A DNA stretch of 64,000 bases from Prorocentrum cordatum (GCA_963575745.1 CAUYUJ010007446.1:1230482-1294481), one strand, 5' to 3'. Counted from the first letter of the stretch, positions 20,532-30,757 are shown. The notes: generated by a model from the letters alone, not told the origin. Numbers and translations: made by a program.

Positions 20532-20912
20532 TGTTCCCAAGAGGCTTGAGCATCTTCCTCTTCTTGGGCCCTTGAGGGCACTGGAGAGAGCAGAGTGAAC
20601 ACGCCAACGGTCAGGAACGTTGGCTTAGCGTGTCGCTCCGCAGGCGCTGGCCCACCACGCTGCGGTGCGACAAGCTATCCACGGCCAGGTTCCCCGGCGT
20701 CAACGTCGCGAGCCTTTTCCCAGCCTCCCGCCCCGCGGAGCGGAGCGACACGCTATCCGCTCGCAGGGCATAGCGTGTCGCCAGGGCCGCCGCGGCGACT
20801 CGCTATACTAAAGTTCCCGACCCTACTCTGTTCCCAAGAGGCTTGACCATCTCCCCCCTCTCGAGCCCCTCCATGGCCCGCCAGAGAGCAGAGTGAGCAC
20901 GTCTACACGACC
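20532..20912 (+). repeat. Direct duplication bracketing MITE-like copy B
   Basis: TGTTCCCAAGAGGCTTGA begins at 20532 and again at 20829 (spacing 297). Each copy runs on to AGAGAGCAGAGTGARCACG. The MITE-like element lies between the two about 80-bp copies. Confidence 0.75.
20609..20822 (+). mobile_element. MITE-like inverted-repeat element, copy B
   Basis: About 214 bp. The left end GGTCAGGAACGTTGGCTTAG pairs imperfectly with the right end (21 of 27 positions). Four copies of the TAGCGTGTCG core are arranged as an outer and an inner inverted pair, as in copy A. The central GCGGAGCGGAGCGACACGCT is identical to copy A. It is 42 bp longer than copy A because of a different internal segment. No coding capacity. 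Confidence 0.65.
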
Positions 20913-21149
20913 GGTAAGGCTTCGGACTGCGCACAGGCAGCCCCCCAAGTAGTCCCAGTTGGCATAAACAGGCCTTCCGGAGGCGGCGACGGGGTGTAGA
21001 GGGCGCCCCGGACCAATTATTTGGGGGGCCTGTTGAGGCCAGCTGTGACTTCCTGGGGGGGGGGCTTGTTGAGGGCAGACGTGACTGCCTGTGGGGGCTG
21101 TCTGCACGCAACCCGAAGCGTTACCATGCGTCTGCGTGCGCGACACTGC

Positions 21150-22345
21150 CATCGTCCGCCGCCACCTTCTCACCCGCGCATCCTCGCCCGCCGGAGGTGT
21201 CCCTCGACCAGCCTGGGCCCGACAGCTTCCGCCTCCGCGTGGTGATCGACCGCGCGCTGTACGGGGCGGAGGAGCAGGACCGCTTCACAGCGCTGCTCGA
21301 GGACCCCGCGCCCCAAGGAGGAGGACAAAATGGAAGATGAGGAGGAGGTGGAGAAAGAGGAGGAGGAGGGGGGAGGAAGGAGGAGGAGGAGGAGGAGGAG
21401 GAGGAGGAGTAGGAGGAGGGAGGAAGGAGGAGGAGGAGGAGGAGGAGGAGGGACGAGAGAGGGAGGAGGGAAGAGGAGGAGGAGGAGGAGGAGGAAGAGG
21501 AAGAGAGGACGAGGGAAGAGGAGGAGGAGGAGGAGGAGGAGAAGGAGGGATGAGGCAGCTGGCCAGCGGGGCAAGCGGCCAGGAAGGGGCCCGATGCTGG
21601 AGGGGCGGCTGTTGGCTGCTAGCTCCGTCTGCTGGCCCCTGCTGCGGGCCCATGCTCGCGGCGCACCGCACCGTCGTCGCGTTCGCCTTGGCGGTCCCGT
21701 GTATCGAAATGCATAGGGCCCTGCGGGCGCACCCCCTCGGCTCCAGGACAAGTCACCGCTGAGCGGTGCGCTGGTTCTGGGGTTTGGGGGTTGCGCCCGC
21801 TCCCGATCAGAGTGCCTGTGCCTGGACGCGCGGACAGACGCGCTCGCCGCTCGGAAGGAGGAGGAGGTGGAGGAGCAGGAGCAGGAGGAGAAGGAGGAGG
21901 AGGGAGAGGAGGAGGTGGAGGGGGGAGAGGGAGCGGAAGGTGAGGAAGCGAGTGAGGAGGAAGCGGAGGAGGGGCAGAGAGGAAGTGGAGGAGCAGTCCC
22001 CCCCCCCTGCCCCCCCCCCGCTTCCTTCCTCCATCCTTCCTCCTTCCCCAGCCCTACCTCCTGAGCCCCGTTCCTTGGCCCCCCATCCCCCTCCCCGAAA
22101 CCCCTCCTGAGCTCCCTCCTGAACCCCCCCGAAGCCCCTTTGAGCCCCCGCCAGCGCGCGACCGAGGAGGCCTTCGCGGCACTCCTTATCAGCCCGCTGC
22201 AGGCCGTCTGGCCCAGCGAGCACGCCCCCGCGGCCCCGGCGTAGGCGGGGCACGCGCGCGCCTCCCTCTACGCCATGCTGAAACGCAACACGTACGGCCG
22301 GACCGAAGTAGGAGATCGAGGTCGGCTCGGGGAAGGTACCCTAAC
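21150..22345 (+). pseudogene. Unrecognised acidic protein remnant or exon pieces
   Basis: Three separated plus-strand pieces look protein-like rather than composition-driven: DSFRLRVVIDRALYGAEEQD followed by RFTALLEDPAP (21221-21315); DKSPLSGALVLGFGGCARSR leading into an EEEVEEQEQEEKEEE acidic run (about 21750-21990); and ATEEAFAALLISPLQAVW, then SEHAPAAPA, a stop, then ASLYAMLKRNTYGRTEV (about 22154-22312). The last piece, after a one-base shift, reads EIEVGSGK and meets a GT dinucleotide at 22336. GGA tracts (21325-21550 and 21860-21985) sit between or inside the pieces. I do not recognise the family. It could be a broken host gene with repeat-expanded acidic linkers, or a retroposed copy. 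Confidence 0.35.
21325..21550. repeat. GGA/GAG tract
   Basis: Imperfect (GGA)n on the plus strand; a second shorter tract lies at 21860-21985. Confidence 0.95.
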
Positions 22346-22659
22346 GATTCACTTGCATGTTTGTCGAATGGTTATGTGCATCCCGGGTGAGGGTACCCTC
22401 TAGTGCTCATATGGTTCGGAGTGTTTTTGTTGGCGGAAGGCCCCGCGTTCCTAAAGATCCGGCGGCCCCCTTGTGGGGCCACCAGGCTGTAGGTCGACGT
22501 TGCTGCTCCCTGCACCAGTTGTAGCTTCGAGGTTCCAATGTTACAGTTCTCCTTCCTGCTTCCTATTGTAAACTGTTGAAGTCCGCGCGAGGGGAGGAGC
22601 CCCAAACCAGCAATTTACGCCCGGATCGCGTTGCCTGACTTCGGGAGTGGGCGTGGGAC

Positions 22660-22860
22660 ACGAGAAAGTATGCAAGATTCGCGCCCCCGAGGTCATAATC
22701 CTTCGTAAGTTACGCAAGATTCGCTTCCCCGAGGCAACGAGCCCTCGCAAATGATGCAATGTGTGCGTCCCCGTGGAAACAAGCCTTCGCAAATTACGCC
22801 GTAGTCGCGTGGACCAGCTCACCTTTGCAAATTACATTGAATTCGCATTGCCGAGGCCAA
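22660..22860 (+). repeat. About 42-bp tandem repeat, five units
   Basis: Units of the form TACGCAAGATTCGCTTCCCC, GAGGCAACGAGCCCTCGCAAA recur at about 41-43-base spacing (GCAAGATTCG at 22672 and 22713; a variant near 22756). Confidence 0.75.
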
Positions 22861-23400
22861 GAGTGCCCCAAGGCGCCCGAAGATGTTTCCAAGACGGCCC
22901 GAGAGAGCCCCAAGAGACCCCAAGAGCGCTCCAAGAGGCCTCCCGAGAGAGCCCCAAGAGGCCAACATCGCTGATTCCATCAAGGTGTTTGAAGGATGTG
23001 GGCCTTCTCGCATTTTCGAATTCTCGACGCTCCAAGGCAGCCCAAGAAGCTCCAAAGACCGCCCCAAGACAGCCCAAGAGGATCCCAAGACGGCCCAAGA
23101 GGGCTCCAAGATTGCCCAAGAAGCATTCAAGACTGCCCAAAAGGGCCCCAAGACGGCCCCAAGAGGGGCCCAAACAGGGGACCACGAACGGAACATGTTA
23201 TAGTTGTGTCCCGAGAAGCCCCCAGGAGGCCCCAAGAGCCCACCAAGAGGCCCCAAGAGGCGCCCACGACGCGCTCAAGAGGCCTCCAAGAGGCCCAAGA
23301 GATACCACACGAGGCCCCAAGAGGCCCCCAAAGGGTGCCCAAGCCGCCTCCAAGAGGCCCCTGAGAGGCCCCCCACGACACCCCAACACATATACAAGAG
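22860..23400 (+). repeat. CCAAGAGGCCC short repeat array, locus 1
   Basis: Degenerate 11-13-bp units (CCAAGAGGCCC, CCAAGACGGCC, CCAAGAGAGCC). All frames are open; one translates as PKRPQEAP-type repeats. The same repeat occurs at six or more further loci in the window in both orientations. Confidence 0.9.
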
Positions 23401-24470
23401 GCCAGGCCTCAGACCCACAACCCATGCACGGTGGCGGGATGGGCCGAAGGCCATTCGGATCATGCCAAGGTCTCAGTATGCGTTGGTGGTTCCTATGCGC
23501 CCCCGCATGATGTTTCCAGATGCGCCAAGGCGGCGCCGAGACGCACCGACGCGGCTCTGATATATCCCATTATGATAAAGAGGGGGCCGACGGCAGGGGG
23601 CGAAGCCCTTACGGATATTACTCTGTCCTAGGTCCGACCATACCGTGGTCAAAACGTCAGTGTTAACACGCTGCGTGTTGGCTCGGCACGTGTTCGCCCG
23701 CGCTTGTGCCAACGCATCGCGCCAGACCCACGTGTTCAGTCTACGCGTTGAGTCCCGTGTCAACACGATGCGGGTTGCGTCTTGCGTATCGGGGCGGCTA
23801 GTGGTCGGGGCTCTGCGCGGTGGCCAGGCCGCGCCGAGCTCACCCGGGGATGACCTCGGCGCGGCTTCCCCGGACGGGGCGCTCGGCCGTTGCAGCGGCG
23901 ACCGGCACCGCGCGAGGTTGCGTAGAGAGGTGGTGGCGGCGGCGAGGGCAAGAGGGAGGCAGGGAGCGATGGGGAAGTTGCAAAGATGGCGCCAGATCCG
24001 AACGGATCACACACAAAGTTCGGTGTCCATCTTGCGGTTTGGAAACACGCTTTGGTTCGTCAGTCGTTGGTTTCGACTTGCATCTGGGTGCTGTAATTGC
24101 TCCGTCGTGTACAATTGGTGTTTGGCCTCTTCCTGGAGGAGTGTACGTGAGGATTTGGCCTTTGGCCTGCCCTTCCGCATTGCATGGATGACATCGAAGA
24201 GGGCTGCTTCACATGTCGACGTATTCCAATGTATTCCAAAACGTGCTTGGTTCTTGCTGAGTTTGCGGTAAATACCCCGGATTCACGTAGGACGGTACGC
24301 GCGCCATGCATTACATCTATTCGGTTCCTCCTTGTTGCTGCTGCGGGCGACAGGCACTTAAGAAGAGGGGGGGCGGAGAAGGGGGCAAGTGAGCTCAACG
24401 CCATGCTCTGCGGCTTTGCGTTCTGTGATGCCGCAGCGCCGCGCGCTAAATAACGGGATCGCGCAAACCG
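23401..24470. other. No recognised gene
   Basis: Contains GTGTTAACACG and GTGTCAACACGATGCGGG palindromic motifs near 23660-23780. A 208-residue frame (23645-24271) has no recognisable domain and I leave it uncalled. Confidence 0.4.
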
Positions 24471-24474
24471 TCAT

Positions 24475-25080
24475 TTGGGCATGTAGGTGTTTTGCACCCC
24501 GCCGTGCTTGTAGGAGCCCACCAAAGGGGCGATAGTTGCGCAGCCGCGAGTTTTCAAATTATCCACGTTGCCCTGCATTCCGCCGTGCTTCACAGGAGCC
24601 CACGAACCTAACGACACTTGCGCAGTTCGCAGCTCCCGAGGGGGCCGCGAGGTCTCAAATGACCCGCGTTGCCGTACATTCCCGGCAGGTTCCGAATCAC
24701 AAACTAAACATTGAATCACAGACCGCGGCGAATCACAGACCGCGCGCGCCGAATCACAGACAGCACACATTGAATCACAGACCGCGCGCGCCGAATCATA
24801 GACAACATACATTGAATCAGACCACACGCGACGAATCACAGACATCACACATTGAATCACAGACCGTACGCGACGAATCACAGATAGCGCACGTTGAATC
24901 ACAGACCGCACGCGGCGAATCACAGACAGCACACATTGAATCACAGACCGCACGTGACGAATCATAGACCGCACATGCTGAATCACAGACTGCACGCGAC
25001 GAATCACAGATCGCACATTTAATCACGTACCACAGGAACCGAACCACAAACCAAACATTAAATCGCAAATTGCGCAGAAT
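24475..25080 (+). repeat. Composite repeat: CCGCCGTGCTT units then 21-bp AATCACAGACCG array (copy 1)
   Basis: About two units with TTTCAAATTA, CCTGCATTCCGCCGTGCTT and AGGAGCCCAC (24475-24690) lead into 21-bp monomers GAATCACAGACCGCGCGCGCC alternating with GAATCACAGACAGCACACATT (24700-25080), forming a 42-bp higher-order unit. The same order is seen at 27580-28340. Confidence 0.8.
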
Positions 25081-25440
25081 AGAATCGGAGACCGCCAGAA
25101 ATAAACGGTCGCAATGGATTCCATGGTTGGACCTAAATTTCAATGAAATTACATTGGTTTCCGTAATGGCGGATTCGGGCTTCAATAACCGGACCCGGGT
25201 TTCCACATTTGTGGGCCGCAATTTCCATATTTTTTCGGACCGCAGTTTCCATATTCGCGGACATCATGGCGTGTTGCATAATTGCGGATTCAGGTTTCCA
25301 TATTGTCAAATTCGTGTGTTCATCAATGTTGAGTTGGGTTTACATCGATCGGGACCCCATTTCCAATCGTTGCGGATTGGTCCCTACGAAATGTTATCTT
25401 ATTTCCCAGGTTCTTCGAAGTTCGAGTTTTTTCCCTAACC
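25081..25440 (+). repeat. Short degenerate repeats with TTTCCATATT
   Basis: GGTTTCC, GCGGATTC, GGGTTTCCA, AATTTCCATAT and CAGTTTCCATATTCGCGG recur with roughly 30-38-base spacing. AT-rich and without coding signal. Confidence 0.5.
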
Positions 25441-25700
25441 GTTTTAATAATTAACTACCCATCACGGACATTCACGACAGCAACACTGATAGCAAGACGA
25501 CAGCGATAATGCTTGCAATGGAATTGGCGGCGGCGGCGGCGGCAGGGGTGGCGCCCGCGGCGACGTTCTCAGAAACGCTCTCTTTATTCCCAACCTTCCT
25601 TGGTTGGGCATTCGTTTTGAATAGAGCAATGTGGTCTCCACTTTCTCCTTTCCTCCTGCCTCCCGTCCCGCCTCCCTCTTGCCTCCTCTTGTCTTGCTTG
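25441..25700. other. No recognised gene
   Basis: Short unique stretch with a GGC run (25525-25545); no motif. Confidence 0.35.
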
Positions 25701-25704
25701 CGGG

Positions 25705-26225
25705 GGGCCGCGATCTGTGAAACTGTCGCCACTTTCGAGGCTGCTGGGGGGCCCAGCACAGTGACGCCACGAGCGGGTTTAAATTAGACCTCGCCATCCC
25801 TGGGGGGCTGCGATGTGCGAAACTGTCGCCACTTTCGAGGCCTGCTGGGGGGCCCAGCACAGTGACGCCACGGGCGGATTCAAATTAGACATCGCCATCC
25901 CTTGGGCGCTGCCATATGTGAAACTGTCTCCACTTTCGAGGCCTGCTGGGGGACCCAGCACAGTGACGCCACGGGCGGATTCAAATTAAACCTCGCCATC
26001 CCTGGGGGGCTGCGATCTGTGAAACTGTCGCCACTTTCGAGGCCTGCTGGGGGGCCCAGCACAGTGACGCCACGGGCGGATTCAAATTAGACCTCGCCAT
26101 CCTTGGGGGGCTGCGATCTGTGAAACTGTCGCCACTTTCGAGTTCTGTTGGGGGGGCCAGCACAGTGACGCCACGGGCGGATTCAAATTAGACCTCGCCA
26201 TCTTTGGGGGGCTGCGATCTGAGAT
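25705..26225 (+). repeat. 101-bp tandem repeat, about five units
   Basis: The unit contains GGGGCTGCGATCTGTGAAAC, TGTCGCCACTTTCGAGGCC, CTGGGGGGCCCAGCACAGTG and ACGCCACGGGCGGATTCAAA. Spacing is 101 bases; units are over 90% alike by eye, suggesting recent amplification. Confidence 0.9.
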
Positions 26226-27020
26226 CCCCGCTTTCGAAGTGGCTAGGTTTGCTCAGGGATTGTAACTAATCAGTTTTATCTAACCCTTGTCCTGTAGCCA
26301 TTGTCCTGCGAGTCTCCCGAATTCCGTCTGCAGACATATGTAACCTTCGTTCCGTCATCGCCCACCTTATGAAGTGTCCTAAACTATTTGCGCCCCGCGT
26401 TTGCGCAGGGATCGGGTACGTCGCCAGGGTAGTGTTATTGTGTTTTTTTCCTCCTGTCTTCTGTTTCTCCTTCTCTCGGCTTGCTAGTTCTTGGCTGCCC
26501 AAGGCGAGAGACAGGGAGTAGAGGGAAGCTGAGTAAGGAGATAAACGAGGAGTAAGATACAGAAGCCACGAAGAAAGAAATAACAAAAAGAAAAAGGAAA
26601 AGGAAGAAATTGGGATAAGGGGAAACAAAGGGAGAGGACGAAGGAAGGAAATGAGAGGAGGAAGGAAGGGGGAAAAATAAATAAGGGGAAGCCAGCCGAA
26701 ATGTTGGCCCTGGCCCTCATCACCAGACGTTACAATATCGAATGGTTCGTTACATGTGAATGGTTCTTGCTGCATCAATTTCAATCGACTGTGGGAGCGC
26801 ATCTGCTATAACCATGAAGGTATCATTCGCGTGCATGGCGCTGCTTAGCTTGCTGACTGCGCCGCGTTTCACCTATGCTTAGAGAATGTTAAAAGAAGAA
26901 GCAGGAGGCGCACGAATCCATTGGCGAACTGACATTTTTTCCATTGTCTCTCTGAAGGCGTCTTCACGTTCAATTTCACACTATCGCACATCAAATTATA
27001 AGTTTCTTTTGAGTTAAATC
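26226..27020. other. No recognised gene
   Basis: Purine-rich stretch at 26500-26700 on the plus strand. A 178-residue minus-strand frame (26266-26802) is largely its hydrophobic translation and carries no motif. Confidence 0.4.
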
Positions 27021-27575
27021 GCAGGATCACCGGTTCAACAATCCTTACAGGTCAACTCGGATCACTAGATCCATCAGACGACCAGATCAGCCAAATGTAG
27101 ATCGATCAGCCGGCCGGATCAGCCGGATTAGTAGATCAGTTGGCCATATCACCGGATCGCCAGGTCAAAATGGCTTAATCACCGGATCAGCGGGATCAAT
27201 GGATCAATCAATCTTCAGTCATTGTATCAGCAGACCAGATCACCAAATCATTTGGCCGGTTCACTTGATCAGATGGCCAGAACACCAGGTCCCCAATCAC
27301 CTGATCAGCTGTCCCGATCACCAGATCAGCCGCCGGATCGTCGGATCAATTGACCAGAACACGTAATCATCGGATCATTGGGTCAGTTGGCCGGACTGGA
27401 GCACCAATCAGCCACATCACCAGATCAGTTGGCCAAAACACGGACCAGCTGACTCAATCACCAGATCAGCTTGATCTACCAAATCAGCTGGATCACCGGC
27501 TCAGTTGGCCAGAATTCTACATCACTGGATCACCGGATCACTTGGATGACCCGATCACCGGATCAATCGGATGAA
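27020..27575. repeat. GATCA/CCGGATCA degenerate tandem repeat
   Basis: Degenerate 11-14-bp units such as ATCACCGGATCA, GATCAGTTGGCC and CAGATCACC. Very high density of GATC palindromes. A related stretch in inverted sense lies at 28335-28470. Confidence 0.85.
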
Positions 27576-27579
27576 ATTG

Positions 27580-28340
27580 ATGATTGGGAATTTCCCATGC
27601 GTTCCGCCGTACTTTCTAAAAACCCGCAGAGATTGAGAATGGAAAGGTGCATTTCTAATGGAACGGCGAGGTTTCCAAGGGTCAGCATTGATTTGCTCTC
27701 CGCCGCGCCTCCACGACACGTCGCAAGAAGTATGCAATTCGCCGCTCTTGCCGAAATTGCCCCGAATTTTCGAATAACCTGCGCAGTTCTACATTTTGCT
27801 ATAAGGGTCGACGATTTTTGCAATCTTCAGCCAGGCCCGGAGCTGGCCTTCACATGACTTGGGCAAGGTGCTTCTGCACCCGACCGTATTTCTTAACAAT
27901 TAATTCGCAGCCTCCTAACAAGATCGCGACATTTCGAAATTACCTGTTTTGCCTTGCATCCCACCGTGCTTCCCGAACGCTAACGAAAATGCGGAGATCC
28001 GGGCAAGACTTGCAAGCGGGTTGTAATTCGGCGATTCAATTATAAAGATGTCGCAACAGCGCAAGAAGAATGTTTTCAGAGAAGTTCTCGGTATCATTTT
28101 TGATTATTTTTCGTCTCCCCCTGCAAACAAAGAATGAACCACGCGCCGCGCGCACCGAATCACAAACAACTCACCTTGAATCTCACACCGCGCGCGCCGA
28201 ATCACAAAAACATCTATTGAAGCATAGCGCGCGACGAATCACAAACCGCGCGCACCGAATCACAAATAACACATATAACCGCGCAAGCCGGATCACAAAG
28301 AGCACACATTGAATCACAAACCGCACGCGACGGTCACCGC
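27580..28340 (+). repeat. Composite repeat with 21-bp AATCACA array (copy 2)
   Basis: Segments like GGGAATTTCCCATGCGTTCC and TTGCCTTGCATCCCACCG (27590-28010) precede a degraded 21-bp array (28140-28330) with AATCACAAACCGCGCGCACC-type units. It matches the order of copy 1 at 24475-25080. Confidence 0.65.
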
Positions 28341-28470
28341 CTGATCCGGCCAGTGGATCCAGTGATTTGGTGATCCAATGATCCGGCATCATGGATAGCT
28401 GATTTGGTGATCCGGCAAATCCACTTGATCTGGTGGTGGGGCAGTAAATCGAATGATCAAATGATTTCGC
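28335..28470. repeat. GATCC/GGTGATCC short repeats
   Basis: Units such as GATTTGGTGATCCGGC and TGGATCCAGTGATTTGGTG; inverted sense relative to 27020-27575. Confidence 0.7.
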
Positions 28471-28950
28471 GTTTACAAATTAATGCGGGGATCAAGCTGA
28501 CCTGGCCAACGACGCATGCAAGTTGTAGCGCTGGGTCCTTCCGCGGAATTCCTTAGCACCACGAAACGCGTGAACTCTCTGCGGACACGGGCGAAACTGA
28601 GGAGAGGTGTGCCAATGACGCACGTATACCGCAACATTGCGGATAGAAAACGTATGAAAATGGGACGACATGTGCGTGGATAACGCATGCGGGCGGCGGT
28701 GCGACGGTCTTAAATGCAAGTCTAGACGGGCCGCGAAATGTGCAAATGATGTGCCAGAATGCGCGTGCCGAAATAAGTACGAAACGTTTAAATGATGTGT
28801 CAGAATGCGCGCGCCGAAATAAGTACGCACGCGGGCGTTGACAATGTTATTTTGGCAATTCCCCCCCCCCCCCCCCCCGCACCGAAGCGCGCGCGTAACT
28901 CGGAATGCTTATCGCCAAACCCGAATGGGGTGAAACGCGGGACTTGCACA
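28471..28950. other. No recognised gene; near-duplicate at 28752-28826
   Basis: AATGATGTGYCAGAATGCGC and GCCGAAATAAGTACG occur twice about 50 bases apart. A poly-C run sits at 28861-28878. Otherwise featureless. Confidence 0.4.
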
Positions 28951-28954
28951 GCCG

Positions 28955-29627
28955 CGACACGCGGCAAAGCTGGGGAAAAAAACAAGAGGAAAAAGAACCG
29001 TGATAAAGCTTCATGAACTATTACAAAAGGTGCGTGAAACGCAGCGAGAAAAGAGAAAAACAATTGGAACTCGTAGCTGCATGGAGGCAAATTGTCCTTG
29101 AAGCGGGCGGACACGTACCAAATCGGAATATCGAACGGTTGCTACACACTATTCACATCCTTGTAGCAGCGGATGATATGCGACGACTTGACATAACAGT
29201 CACTGGTAGTAATGTGGCAACCGGCTTACCATTGTCTTGCGATGTTACGGCGGCGGGACCCATCTCGCGAAGCGGGGAAGCACGGAGCGGCACAAGCAAT
29301 CGCGAACGGGCATTGTTGGAAAGAGCAAAAACAGAGAACGATACCACATATACCGAAGTACGGGACAGCGGATTGGGAAGTTTTCAATGCTTAGGTGCGG
29401 AGGTTTATGGCAGGTGGGGAACCCAAGCCATTGCGTTAGTTCCCGCCTGTTCTAAAGAATCAGCGCGAGACTTCCATCTACATATCCGGTGTGGCTTCGC
29501 TTTGAATTTGCAGCGACGATGGCGGGGCATCTTGGGAGTGGCTCTGCAAACGGCCGCGGCAAGATGCGTTGTGATGCTTGGCGGGGACCTACTACGCACA
29601 CAGCTTGATCCTCCTTGTCCTCTCTAG
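28955..29627 (+). pseudogene. Retroelement C-terminal endonuclease-like domain (copy 1)
   Basis: A 204-residue frame from 29013 matches a domain I recall at the C terminus of many dinoflagellate RT-related proteins: VAAWRQIVLEAGGHVPNRNI, then RRLDITVTGSNVATGLPLSC followed by DVTAAGPISRSG, then SGLGSFQCLGAEVYGRWG, and a QRRWRGILGVALQ tail. Asp60 (29190), Asp77 (29241) and Glu130 (29400) are arranged like the D..D/E..(R/K) core of PD-(D/E)XK nucleases; the catalytic assignment is inference. No RT lies upstream: the frame is preceded by a short lysine-rich stretch and poly-C. A second fragment of the same domain lies at 39946-40445. The domain ends about 45 bases before the CTC tract in which LINE A sits. 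The frame itself is intact, but the parent element is missing. Confidence 0.55.
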
Positions 29628-29671
29628 CGGACCTACAAGTCCTGTGGGTGGTCGCAGGTGCGCCTTGTTCC

Positions 29672-29728
29672 CCCTCCTCTCCTTCCTCCTCCTCCTCCTC
29701 CTCCTCCTCTTCCTCCTCCTCCTCCTCC
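29672..29728. repeat. (CTC)n tract at the 5' junction of LINE A
   Basis: A run of TCC units on the plus strand that runs directly into the TCC of the spliced-leader sequence. Confidence 0.95.
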
Positions 29729-29747
29729 GTAGCCATTTTGGCCCAAA
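29726..29747 (+). other. Dinoflagellate spliced-leader sequence (mutated) at the LINE A 5' end
   Basis: Reads TCCGTAGCCATTTTGGCC then CAAA. It matches the 22-nt DinoSL at 20 positions (T18C and G22A differ). It sits 46 bases before the ORF1 start codon, as expected for the 5' end of a trans-spliced mRNA that was reverse transcribed and inserted. Confidence 0.8.
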
Positions 29748-29793
29748 CACGCTGCGTTGCAAGCATCGCTCGCGTCCCTGTGCAGTTCCAGCC

Positions 29794-30357
29794 ATGGCGG
29801 GTGGCGGGTCTTCCTCGCTCGTCGCCCCCTGCGGGACGCGTGGCTGCAAGAAGAACACGCCTTGGTACAAGTGGTGCAAGTCGTGCCACAGTCCTCTGGC
29901 ATCGCCTCTGGCTTAAGGGTCGTCCTCGCGCTGGCGGGGATGGTCAATTGCCTGATGGAGGCAAGCGCCGCCGCGGCGCTGACGGAGGTGGCAAAGGTGC
30001 TGGAAAAGGATTCGGCCGAGCTGGTGCGCCGCCCCCTCCGTCCAGCAATCAGCATGAGTACCTTGAGGCGCTCGCCAAGCACTTCAAGGGCGTTGGTGAC
30101 TGCCTCCCTAGCGCTGATGCCATCCCCCAGGCTCTGGCTGCCTCGCCCAGCGCGGTCAAGCAGGCGGAGCTGGACAGGCAGAACGCCGGGGTGCAGGCCT
30201 CGGCAGTCCAGAAGCAGCTGCTCTCCAAGGAGAAGGAGCTGTTGCACGTTACGGATTCCATCGAATACCATCGCAAGCGCGGCGAGGAGCTGCGGACAAG
30301 GCCCGCTCAGATCGGCACGGAGATCGAGCAGCTTCGCGTTCGATATCGTGAGCAAAA

Positions 30358-30398
<41 letters not shown>

Positions 30399-30757
30399 AT
30401 GAAGACCCTGGTGCGGAGGTCGACATCGCAAAGTTCAAGGACACTTTCTCGGCCATGGACGCGTCCTTGGGCCAGGCTGCCGAGGCGGCGCAGAAGGAGA
30501 GCCTCGACGACCTCAAGGCCAAGATGGAGGCCATGCGCAGCGCGTTGCAGTCGGGCAAGGAGCACCTCAACAAGTCCGTGGAGGCCGCCAAGGCTCGCGG
30601 CTCATCTTCGAGGTCGGCTTCTGCTCCTGCGGCCAGGCTCCACATCCACTCAGACGATGACCTCTACAACCTCCTGTGCGGCCCTTCGGCTTCCGCCGAG
30701 GAGAAGAAGCGCAGGTTGGAGATGGTGGAGGCTGTGGCTAGCAGGTTGCGCACCTAA
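29794..30757 (+). pseudogene. LINE A ORF1: zinc-knuckle and coiled-coil RNA-binding protein (frameshifted)
   Basis: ORF1 proteins of LINEs bind the element RNA. The start ATG at 29794 opens frame 1: MAGGGSSSLVAPCGTRGCKK then NTPWYKWCKSC, a C-x4-C-x2-N-x6-C-x2-C knuckle of RanBP2-like type. Frame 1 ends at 29916, but frame 2 continues the protein (RAGGDGQLPDGGKRRRGAD, then NQHEYLEALAKHFKG) to the TAA at 30755, so a one-base indel lies near 29900. A 40-base poly-C run (30358-30397) codes for poly-Pro in the middle. The C-terminal part is charged and helical (DDLKAKMEAMRSALQSGKEH; SAEEKKRRLEMVEAVASRL). ORF2 follows in frame 3, with no in-frame ATG before about 31167. Confidence 0.7.

Noticed and set aside
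24700-25080. Possible CRISPR-like array of 21-bp repeats
   Set aside because: There are no unique spacers; the monomers are contiguous and degenerate, and the sequence is eukaryotic.
26266-26802. 178-residue minus-strand frame with a hydrophobic middle, possible membrane protein
   Set aside because: The hydrophobic part is the complement of a purine-rich low-complexity stretch; no conserved motif.
27160-27175. Partial spliced-leader similarity (CAAAATGGCTTAA)
   Set aside because: Only a short internal match inside a GATCA repeat; no TCCG start and no downstream ORF.
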